Shown here piece after piece: positions 53,114 to 62,279 of a DNA stretch of 64,000 nucleotides. The notes under the pieces are model-generated. The model searched no databases, had not been told where the DNA came from, and saw only the letters and a list, made by a program, of their open reading frames with translations. Positions within the stretch are counted from its first letter, which is position 1. Every line of letters starts with the position of its first letter. The translations under genes and the position numbers were made by a program. Source of the stretch: Strigops habroptila (taxonomy: Eukaryota > Chordata > Aves > Psittaciformes > Psittacidae); the NCBI RefSeq assembly GCF_004027225.2, contig NW_022651116.1, positions 128,918 to 192,917 of the forward strand. The letters run 5' to 3'.

Positions 53114-53461
53114 ATGGAGCCGGGACGGCGGGAATTCGACATGTGGCGGGATTACCTGGGGCTGGCGGCCGTGGTGGCCGCGCTGCGGCGCGGGGCCGAG
53201 GCACCGGGAGCACCGGGAGCACCGAGCGGCGGCTGCACCTTCTGCAAGCACAACGGGGAAGCGAAGCAGGTCTACAGCGGGCACCGGCTGCGGGACGCGG
53301 CGGGCCGGGTGCTGTGCCCGGTGCTGCGGAGCTACGTGTGCCCGCAGTGCGGCGCCACCCAGGAGCGGGCGCACACCCGCCGCTTCTGCCCCCTCACCCG
53401 CCGCGGTTACGCCTCCGTTTACAGCCGGCCCGGCCGCGGGCCCCGCCGCAGCGACCACTGA
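53114..53461 (+). CDS. NANOS3: NANOS3, germline RNA-binding zinc-finger protein
   Basis: Nanos proteins repress target mRNAs with Pumilio and CCR4-NOT and protect primordial germ cells. The 115-residue frame begins [18 protein letters not shown]; the FDxWxDYLGLA block resembles the mammalian N-terminus, so this ATG is favoured over the internal one at 53141. Two CCHC fingers are intact: C-x2-C-x12-H-x10-C ([15 protein letters not shown]) and C-x2-C-x7-H-x4-C ([17 protein letters not shown]). The tail is short ([13 protein letters not shown]) compared with human. A GT-AG intron (53482-53558) seems to lie in the 3' untranslated region. AATAAA at 53762-53767 is the poly(A) signal. Confidence 0.95.
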   Translation: MEPGRREFDMWRDYLGLAAVVAALRRGAEAPGAPGAPSGGCTFCKHNGEAKQVYSGHRLRDAAGRVLCPVLRSYVCPQCGATQERAHTRRFCPLTRRGYASVYSRPGRGPRRSDH

Positions 53462-53481
53462 GCGGCAGCACCGGCGCCGAG

Positions 53482-53558
53482 GTAACGGCGGCGGCCCCCG
53501 GGGGGGGAGCGGGATTCCCGCTGCATGGATGAGCCTCTCGCCCTCTTGTCTCTTCCAG
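53482..53558 (+). other. NANOS3 3' untranslated intron
   Basis: GCCGAG|GTAACG donor and CTCTTGTCTCTTCCAG acceptor, 77 bases, 20 bases after the stop codon; short enough after the stop not to trigger nonsense-mediated decay. Confidence 0.7.
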
Positions 53559-53714
53559 GACGGCGCTTCCCACGGCCGGCAGAGCCCCCTTCCTGACGGC
53601 GGGAGCCCGGCGTGGCTGGAACGGCGCTGGACGCCGGGGCTGGGCGGTGGGACCGGCCCCCGGGGGGGTGGGACCGGCCCCCGGTTGGGTTCGGTTGTGT
53701 TTTGGGGCGGTTTG

Positions 53715-55917
53715 TTACGTTCTGGCACACGGTTTATTGTCCGTCCGAGCCCCGGCCCGGTAATAAACGGGCTCCCCGGGGCTGCCCCGTTCCACCGGCT
53801 CCAGCCGCCTCCTGCCCGGGTTCGGTGGCCCCGGGCGCCGGCTCCGCCGCGGCTTCGGCCTCCTCAGCGCCTCCAGGCCCCGGTGGGCGCCCATGGCCAA
53901 GCGGCTGGTGGGGGGGGCACCGCGTCAGCCCCCGGCCCGGCCCCGCATCCCGGCCCAAATCCCTTGGGAAAAGCCTTACTTGAGGTCCGAGAGCTCCCGG
54001 ATGAGGCCGCAGATGATGGGGGTCGCGTCCTCCCTGTGGGGCACATGGGGGGGCTGTCGCCATTCCCGCTCTTCCAGGCGCCGGGAACACGGAGCAGCCC
54101 CCGGGACACCCACCTCGGGGCCTCTTCGGAGCGGTGCCGGGTGTCCTGTGGGACAACGGGGAATGGGTTGGGATGGAGGTGGCTCCGAGCCGTGCCCTTG
54201 GGCACTGCCGGGGAGGGGGAATGAGCCGGGGTCCCCCCTGCTCCGAGCCCGGCGGGTTATTCCCGCTTTTCCCGGTGATTTCCACTAGATCGGGGCAGTT
54301 CTGGGGGTTATTCCATGGGCAGGTGGGTGCTGCCACGGATTTACCTGGCGCTGTGGCGGCAGCTCCAGGGTGCTCCCTTCCTGGGGCTCATCCCGGGGCT
54401 CCTTCAGCTCATCCCGGGGCTCATCCCGGGGCTCATCCCGGGGCTCCTGCAGCTCATCCCGAGGCTCATCCCGGGGCTCCTCCTGCAGCTCATCCCGGGG
54501 CTCATCCCGGGGCTCCTGCAGCTCATCCCGGGGCTCATCCCGAGGCTCATCCCGGGGCTCCTGCACCTCATCCCGGGGCTCATCCTGAGGCTCCTCCCGG
54601 GGCTCCTGCAGCTCATCCCGGCGCTCCTTCTGCAGCTCATCCGGATACTCATCCCGGGGCTTACCCTGGGGCTCCTGCAGCTCATCCCGGGGCTCATCCC
54701 GGGGCTCATCCCGGGGCTCCTTCTGCAGCTCATCCGGATGCTCACCCCAGGGCTCCTGCAGCTCATCCCGGGGCTCATCCCGGGGCTCATCCCGGGGCTC
54801 CTTCTGCAGCTCATCCGGATGCTCACCCCGGGGCTCCTGCAGCTCACCCCGGGGCTCATCCCGGGGCTCCTGCTGAGGCTCATCCCGAGGCTCCTGCAGC
54901 TCATCCCGGGGCTCATCCCAATACTCACCCCGGGGCTTACCCTGGGGCTCCTGCAGCTCATCCTGGGGCTCATCCCGATGCTCATGCCGAGGCTCCTGCA
55001 GCTCATCCCGGGGCTCATCCTGATGCTCGTCCCGTGGCTCCTGCAGCTCATCCCGATGCTCATCCTGTGGCTCCTCCCAAGCCTCATCCCGGGGCTCCTC
55101 CCGGGGCTCACCCTGGGGCTCCGGCAGCTCATCCCGATGCTCATCCTGAGGCTCATCCCAAGCCTCATCCCGATGCTCATCCCGAGGCTCCTTCAGCTCA
55201 TCCCGGGGCTCATCCCGAGGCTTACCCTGAGGCTCCTGCAGCTCATCCCGCAGCTCATCCCGATGCTCATCCCGGAGCTCATCCCGCGGCTCCTGCAGCT
55301 CCTCCCGCTGCTCCTCCCGGGGCCCGTCCCCGCCACCCGCAGCGGAGCCCGCGGGGGGCGGTCCCGGCGCGGTCTCCTCCTGCTCGGTGCCGCGGTCCAG
55401 CTCCGCGCTGCCCCCGGGCCACGGCGCCCGCGTCCCCGCCTGCTCCCGGCGCTGCTCCGCGCTGCGAAGCCGACATCCCCCCCTTCACACCGGCCCCGGC
55501 GCTGCCCCCCGGGCCCGGCCCCGGCCCCGGCCCCGTCACCTCCTCCCCGCGGCCGCCGCTTGTCCCGGGGACGGAGCCTCCTCCTCTCCCGGCGGCTTCT
55601 GCTTCGCTTTGGGGACGTGGAGTCCGGCGGCCGCTGCTCGGGAGGGGGGGAAGTGTTTTTGGGGGGCTCTTTAGCCCCAATTCCCGGGGTCCCCCCCACC
55701 CCGAAACCCGCGGGGGGGGGGGGGGGGCGGGTTCAGCGCTTTAACGGGGCTCGCACGGAGCCGGTACCGGGGACACCGGGGGGGGGGGTGTTTGTCACCG
55801 CAAACGGGCTCGTTCCCCGTCGGCTTTAAAGGCGTTTGTTTGAAGCCGTCGTGGTGTGAATGGAGGCACCGACCCGGACCCGGTACCTGCCGCCGGCTCC
55901 TTCTTCCTCTTGCCCAT
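53715..55917 (-). CDS. BRME1: BRME1 (C19orf57), meiotic recombination factor with a pentad-repeat middle
   Basis: In mammals BRME1 binds HSF2BP (which binds BRCA2) and helps load RAD51/DMC1 in meiosis. Six coding exons: 55887-55917 ([10 protein letters not shown]), 55540-55606, 54345-55461, 54114-54145, 53980-54033, 53715-53904; they join in phase to 496 residues. The assignment rests on the KRKK start, the C-terminal [20 protein letters not shown] block, which resembles the human C-terminus as I recall it, and synteny. The 1117-base exon is a degenerate array of DEPRDE/DELQEP units. The acceptor of exon 2 (CCCCAAAG) is weak, so the second exon is the least certain. The stop at 53715-53717 lies just past a poly(A) signal. 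Confidence 0.82.
53733..53767. terminator. Convergent poly(A) signals of NANOS3 and BRME1
   Basis: Minus-strand AATAAA (TTTATT at 53733-53738) and plus-strand AATAAA (53762-53767) lie 23 bases apart. The minus signal sits inside the last BRME1 codons. The two transcripts must overlap tail to tail. Confidence 0.7.
54390..55310 (-). repeat. Coding minisatellite of 15-base units in BRME1
   Basis: About sixty degenerate units of GAGCCCCGGGAT (EPRD) and GAGCTGCAG (ELQ) keep one minus-strand frame open for 372 codons. Other frames across the array are also fairly open, but only this one connects in phase to conserved exons on both sides. The product is dominated by Glu, Asp, Arg, Pro, Leu and Gln. 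Confidence 0.88.
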
Positions 55918-56365
55918 GGCCTGAGGGGGGAGAACGCGATGAGCGCTAATGGCCGTCACCGCGGCCATCAAGGGGCCATTAACGGAGCTATTAAGGGGCC
56001 ATTCGCCGCCGCCTCCCTCGCCCCGGAGCCGGCGCCGGGGCCGGGTCACCATCGCCAGGCGCCAACGCGCCGGTTCCGAGGTGGGAACAGCGGCGTTTGA
56101 GCCGGTTTTGTCCCGTTTTCACCCGTTTTCACCCGTTTTTCGCCCGCCCCCCCCGTCGGGGCAGGCGCCATCTTGCCGCCTCACCTCAGGGTTTCCCGCC
56201 TTTTTTCGCCGCGCGGGGCACGCTGGGAGTTGTAGTCTTCACACCCCTCTCCCCCCACGGGAGGAGCCGTCGAGCGAAGCCGTGCTGCAATAACGACAGC
56301 GGCTTTCGCGACGGCGGCGCACGTAAAGCGCGGCGGGTTGTTGACAGCGGCTGGAGAAGGAAGTG
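55918..56365. promoter_or_regulatory. Bidirectional CpG promoter of BRME1 and CC2D1A
   Basis: The intergenic region between divergent genes holds a YY1-type GCCATCTTG (56167-56175), a ZNF143/SBF-type CTGGGAGTTGTAGT (56223-56236; reverse ACTACAACTCCCAG) and TTTCCCGCC. GGAGAAGGAA|GTGAGC near 56362 looks like the donor of a CC2D1A non-coding first exon. Confidence 0.65.
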
Positions 56366-56765
56366 AGCGGGGATCGGGGGGTCGGGAGCGGGAATGGGGC
56401 GGGAATGGGAGCGGGATGGGAGCGGGAATAGGGTCAGGAATGGGAACAGGATCGGGAATGGGACCGGGAATGGGGTCGGGAATGGGAGTGGGAATGGGAT
56501 GGGATGGGATCGGGATCGGGAATGGGACCGGGAATGGGAGCGGGACCGGGAATGGGATCGGGAATAGGGTCAGGAATGGGAACAGGATCGGGAATGGGAC
56601 CGGGAATGGGATGGGAATGGGATCGGGACAGGGATCGGGATCACGATCGGGACAGGGATCAGGAATGGTAATGGGACAGGGATTGGGATCGAGACTGGGA
56701 GCGGGAGTGGGAGAGAGGCTGGGAGTGGGATCGGGATCGTGACCGGGCCCAGGAGCAGGGCAGGG
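56365..56765. repeat. GGGAATGGGAGCGGGATC repeat in CC2D1A 5' intron
   Basis: Units of 6-18 bases (GGGATCGGGAATGGGACC). It occupies the place where human CC2D1A has its first coding exons; no MHKRKG-type exon is found. Confidence 0.9.
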
Positions 56766-56868
56766 ATCGGGCCCGGGCGGGGGGGGTGGATGATCCATCC
56801 CATTCCCTGTGGGAAGCGGCTCCGGGGCGGGGGGGGGGGGGGGATGAGCCCTGCCCGTGCTCCCGCAG

Positions 56869-59800
56869 CTCCCTTGGGAATGGAGGCGCTGGTGGCGGCG
56901 CTGCGCCTGGAGGAGCCGCGGGAGCAGGAGGAGGAGGAGGAGGAGGAGGAAGGGCTCCCGGTGAGGAAGGGCTGGAGCTGCGCAGCCCCCGCGGGCGGTT
57001 CCGGGCCGGGGTCGCGCTGACGGAGCCTCCGGCGCTTCCAGGCGCGGCCGCAGGAGGCGCTGACGGAGCCCGCGCGGCCCCGCCTCCGGCCCAGCTGCGG
57101 GACGGGCCCGGCCACGGCGAGCCACGGGGAGGGATCCAAAGGGAGGGATCTAAAGGGATCCAGAGGGATCTAAAGGGACACAGAGGGATCCAGAGGGAGG
57201 GATCTAGAGGGATCCAAAGGGACCCAGAGGGATCTAAAAGGATCTGGAGAGTTCTAAAGGGACTTGTATCCAGATGGAGGGATCTAAAGGGACCCAGAGG
57301 GATCCAGAGGAATCCAATGGGAGGGATCCAGAGGGATCTAAAGGGATCCAGAGAGATCTAAAGGGACCAAGAGGGAGGGATCCAGAGGGACTCAGAGGGA
57401 GAGATCCAGAGGGAGGGATCCAGAGGGATCTGAAGGGACCCAAACGGATCTAAAGGGACTTGTATCCAGGTGGAGGGATCTAAAGGGATCCAGAGGGAGG
57501 GATCTAAAGGGATCCAGAGGGCCCTAAAGGGATCCAGAGGGAGGATCCAGAGAGATCTAAAGGGATCCGGAGGGATCTGAAGGGACTTGTATCCAGATGG
57601 ATCTAAAGGGATCCGGAGGGATCTGAAGGGTTCCAGAGGGACCTAAATGGACCCAGAGGGACCCAGGGGGAGGGATCCAAAGGGATCCAGAGGGATCCAG
57701 AGGGACTCAGAGGGAGGGACCCAGAGAGATCCATAGGGAGGGATCCATCGGGAGGGATCCAGAGCTCCGTGGCTGCTTCCCAGCCCTTCCTGCTCGCTTT
57801 TCCCTCGGGATCACAGCGCCCATGGAGCGCCCGGAGGCCAGGAAGGGGCTCAGGGGGGCAAAGAAGGGATCTGGGGCTGGATGAGGCCTCCAGGCTCCCT
57901 CGTCCCGGGGGCTGAGCGGGCTGTGGGGAGCGCCGGAGCCGCCGGAATTCCACCCCCCCCTCCCCCCCATCATTCCCGGGGCTGTGTCAGCCCCCATCCG
58001 CCCCGGCTTGGAATTCCCATGGGAATGCCGGCGGGGTTTTGCTCCGGCAGAGGACCGATGCTCTCCTGGATGCTGCGGCCAAGGGGCAGCCGCTGGAGCC
58101 GAGCCCGGTGCCGCCGCCGCCTCCCGGTAAATCCCGGTGCTCCCGGTTGTGCCCCGCGGCGTTCCCGCTGCTCCCGGCGCCGCGTCCATCCCGCCCGTCC
58201 CCACAGGTCAGCTCCCGGAGCAGCCGGAGCCGCGTCCCACGGCGGAGCCTGAGGCCGAGCCCGATCCTGCTCCCGGTGCAGGTCAGAGCCTCTCCCCCTC
58301 CCGCCCCACAGCGGGGGCTTGACCCACAGCGGGATCCCCTTCCCACTCCCACTCCCGTTCCCATTCCTCTTCCCGTTCCCATTCTCACTCCCATTCCCCT
58401 TCCCATTCCCATTCTTGTTCCCATTCCTATTCCCATTCCCACTCCCATTCCCATTCCCTTTCCTGTTCCCACTTCGATTCCTCTTCCCGTTCCCATTCCC
58501 ATTCCCATTCCTATTCCCACTCGCACTCCCATTCCCACTCTCATTCCCATTCCCGTTCCTATTCCTGTTCCCACTCCCGTTCCCTTTCCCACTCCCGTTC
58601 CCATTCCCATTCCTGTTCCCCTTCCTGTTCCCATTCCCATTCCCACTTCCATTCCCATCCCACTCCCATTCCCACTCCCATTCGCACTCCCACTCTCATT
58701 CCCATTCCCATTCCCACTCCACTCCCATTCCCATTCCCACTCCCATTCCCCTTCCCATTCCCTTTCCTTTTCCCACTTCCATTCCCATTCCCGTTCCTAT
58801 TCCTATTCCCACTCGCACTCCCATTCCCACTCTCATTCCCATTCCTGTTCCTATTCCCGTTCCCCTTCCCACTCCCATTCCCCTTCCCGTTCCTGTTCCC
58901 ATTCCCGTTCCCATTCCCATCCCATTTCCATCCCATCCCATTCCCATTCCTGTTCCCGTTCCTATTCCTGTTCCCATTCCCACTCCCATTCCCGTTCCCA
59001 TTCCTGTTCCTGTTCCTGTTCCTATTCCCATTCCCATTCCCGCTCCCATTCCCATCCCATTCCCATCCCATCCCACTCCCATTCCCCTTCCCGTTCCCAT
59101 TCCTGTTCCTGTTCCTGTTGTTATTCCCGCTCCCATTCCCATCCCATTCCCATCCCATCCCGTTCCCATTCCCGCTCCTGCTGCCATCCCATTCCCGCTC
59201 CCATTCCCGCTCCCATTCCCATCCCATTCCCATCCCATCCCATTCCCATTCCTGCTCCTGCTGCCATACCATTCCTGCTCCCATTCCCGCTCCCATTCCC
59301 ATCCCATCCCGCTCCCATTCCCCTTCCTGTTCCCATTCCCATTCCCGTTCCTATTCCCATTCCTGCTCCCATTCCCGCTCCCATTCCCATCCCATTCCCA
59401 TCCCATCCCGCTCCCATTCCTCTTCCCATTCCCGCTCCCATTCCTGCTCCCATTCCCCTTCCCCATCCTGTTCCCATTCCCATCCCATTCCCATCCCATC
59501 CTGCTCCCATTCCCATCCCGCTCCCATTCCCATCCCATTCCCATCCCACCCCATCCCATCCCATCCCGGCAGGCGGGGGGGCCGTGCTGCCGGCGCTGCG
59601 GCTCCGCTTGTGCCGTTACGAGGCGGCGGCGGCGGCGGCGGCGGCGCGGGGGGACGCGCGCAAGGCCCGGATGCACCAGCGCATCGTCAAGGTACCGGAG
59701 CCCCCCCCCGGGACCCCCCCGGGACCCCCCCAAACCCCCCCGGACCCCCCGGTTCCCGCTCAGCTCCCGCCTCCCATCGCAGCAATACCAGGAGGCCATC

Positions 59801-62255
59801 CGGGCCCTGGCAGCCGGCAGAGCCGTGGATCTCTCGGAGCTTCCCGTGCCCCCAGGTACCCCCCCCCGGCCCGGCGCGGGCAGGGCGCGCATCCTGCACT
59901 TGGGGGGGGGGGGGGGGCGCTTTTCCCACCCCTTGGCCAGGATTCCCGCCCCTGCAGGGCGCGGATGCGGGAGCGGAGCGGAGCGTGGCCGAGCTGCTGG
60001 AGCAGGCGCTGAGGCTCGCGGGGCACCAGGAGCCCAAGGACGGGGATGGAGCCGAGGAGACGCGGATCCCGGAGCAGATCCCGGTGCGGATCCCGGTGCA
60101 GATCCCGGTGCAGATCCCAGAGCAGATCCCGGAGCAGGTCCCGGCACAGCCCAGAGGTGCCGGTGCCGGTTCCCAGCCCCGGCAGCTGCCTCCTCCCGGA
60201 GCGACCGGAGCCGCCGCCAAAGGCAGCAGCAGAGGTACCGGGGGGAGGCAGCGGGAGCCGGCCCGGAGCTGGAGGCAACGCGGGGGCCTCACCCTGCTCC
60301 TTCCCTCCTTCCTCCTCTTCTTCCTCCCTTTCTGTTCCTCTTCTTCCTCCCTTTTTCCTCCCTTTATTCTTCTCTTCTTCGTCCTTTATTCCTCTTCTTC
60401 TTCTTCCGTTGTTCTTTCTCTTTTTCTTCCTTTCTTCCTCCCTTTTTGCTCGTCTTGTTTCTTCTTTCTTCCTCCTGTTCTTTCACCCTTTTTCTCTTCT
60501 TCCTCCTTGTGTTCTTCTCTTCTTCCTCCGTTCTTCCCCCTCTTCTTCCTCTCTTCCTCCTTTTCTTCTCCTCTTCTTCCTTCCTTCTTACCCTTCTTCT
60601 TGCTCCTTTCTTCTTCTCTTTCTTCTTTTCTTCTTCCTCCCTTTTTCCTTCCTTTTTCCTTCCTCATTTCTCCCTTTTTCCTCCCTTTCTTCTTCCCTTC
60701 TTCTTCTCTTCTTCCTCTCTTGTTCCTTCCTTCTTCCTCCCATCTTCGCCCTCTTCTTCCTCATTTCTTTCTCCTTCTTCTTTTTTTCCTTTCTTCTTCT
60801 CCCTCTTCTTCCTCCCTTCTTCCCCCTCTTGTTTTTCCTTTTTTCCTCCCTTTCGTCTGCTCTTCTTCTTCCCTTTCTTCTCTTGTTCTTGCTCTCTTCT
60901 TCCTCCTTTTCTTTCCCCTTTCTTCCTGCTTTATTTGTCCTTTCTTCCTCCCTTTCTTTTCCTCTTTTTCCTCCTTTCTTCCTCCTCTTCTTCCTCTCTT
61001 GTTTCTCCTTTTCTTCTTCTCTTCTTCAACCCTTCTTCCCCTTCTTCTTCCTCATTTCTTCCTCTTTCTTCTCTTTTTCATTTCTTCTTCCACCTCTTCT
61101 TTCTCTGTTCTTCTTCCCTTACTTCTTCTCTTCTTCTTTCTTTCTTCCTCCTTTCTTCCTCTGTTCTTCATCCTTTCTTCCTCCCTTTCTTCCTCCCTTT
61201 CTTCCTCCTCTTCTTCCTCCCTTCTTCCCCTTCTCTTCCCCCTTTCTTCCTCCCCTTTTTCCTCCCCTTTACCCCTTCTCTCCCCCTTTGTCCCCCCAGC
61301 CCAGCAGCAGCTCCATTTCCTGGAATGCCGTCGGAAGCAGCTGCTGGAAGCTGCTTTGGGATCCAAGCGCCGCGGGGACGTGGAGGGGGCGAAGCTGTTC
61401 CTGCGCCGCGCCAAGGCGCTGGAGCCGGCGCTGGAGGCGTCTCGCCAGGGCCTCCCGGTGGACATCAGCAAGGTCCGGCCGGGAATGAGCTCCCACCTCA
61501 TCCCATTCCATCCCCATCCCAATCCCATCCTATCCCCATCCCATCCCCATCCCATCCCATCCCCATCCCATCCCCATCCCCATCCCCATCCCATCCCCAT
61601 CCCATCCCCATCCCATCCCATCCCCATCCCCATCCCATCCCCATCCCCATCCCATCCCCATCCCCATCCCATCCCATCCCCATCCCATCCCATCCCCATC
61701 CCCATCCCCATCCCATCCCCATCCCATCCCATCCCCATCCCATCCCCATCCCATCCCCATCCCCATCCCCATCCCCATCCCATCCCATCCCCATCCCATC
61801 CCCATCCCCATCCCCATCCCATCCCCATCCCATTCCCATCCCACCCCATTCCCACCCATTCCCACCCCATCCCCACCCCATTCCCACCCCATTCCCACCC
61901 TATTCCCACCCATTCCCACCCCATCCCCATCCCATCCCCATCCCATCCCCACCCCATCCCCACCTCATCCCCACCCCATTCCCGCCCCATCCCCACCCCA
62001 TTCCCGCCCCATCCCCACCCCATTCCCGCCCCATTCCCGCCCCATCCCCACCCCATTCCCGCCCCATTCCCACCCCATTCCCACCCCATTCCCGCCCCAT
62101 CCCCACCCGGCGCCGCTCCCCGTGTGCCGCAGGTGCCGGAGGCGCCGGGACTCCCGGAGCTGTTCGTGCTGGAGCCGCGCGGCGGCGCCGGGATCGCGCC
62201 GGCTGCGGCCTCCCGATACCTGGAGCTGATGCGGCTGCTCCGGCGCCAGCACGAG
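56869..62255 (+). CDS. CC2D1A: CC2D1A (partial), coiled-coil and C2 domain protein with DM14 repeats
   Basis: Scaffold/transcriptional repressor (Freud-1) that binds CHMP4-type ESCRT-III via DM14 domains and acts in signalling. Exons seen: 56869-56960 (PLGMEALVAAL plus an acidic run), 58051-58126, 58207-58275 (or to 58281), 59573-59691, 59783-59855, 59941-60234, 61300-61472, 62133-62255; phases join. DM14 signatures: YEAAAAAAAARGDARKARMH, IVKQYQEAIRALAAGRAVDL, SELPVPPG; and LHFLECRRKQLLEAALGSKR, FLRRAKALEPALEASRQGLP. The final exon ends SRYLELMRLLRRQHE. The first DM14 and half of the second are not found, and the N-terminal exon is absent. The C2 domain lies beyond base 64000. Confidence 0.92.
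57120..57765. repeat. GGGATCTAAAGGGATCCAGA repeat in CC2D1A intron
   Basis: Units of 10-20 bases (GGGATCTAAAGG, GATCCAGAGGGAGG) sit where exons for the first DM14 domain are expected. A candidate exon at 57042 onward (ARPQEALTEPARPR) is too doubtful to call. Confidence 0.92.
58325..59572. repeat. TTCCCATTCC simple repeat in CC2D1A intron
   Basis: 1.2 kb of six-base CCATTC/CCGTTC/CTGTTC units with larger duplicated blocks, ending at the acceptor of exon 59573. Confidence 0.95.
60290..61295. repeat. Polypyrimidine CTTCTTCC tract in CC2D1A intron
   Basis: 1 kb with almost no purines on the sense strand; TTCTTCCTCCC units. Triplex (H-DNA) potential. Confidence 0.96.
61495..62110. repeat. CCCATCCCCATCC repeat in CC2D1A intron
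   Basis: Short 5-6 base CATCCC repeats changing to CCCACCCCATTCC after 61840, between exons 61300-61472 and 62133-62255. Confidence 0.96.
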
Positions 62256-62279
62256 GTGAGGAGGAGGAGGAGGAGGGAG

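Noticed and set aside
57042-57120. Possible CC2D1A exon (ARPQEALTEPARPR)
   Set aside because: Good acceptor but no convincing donor and no similarity to DM14-1.
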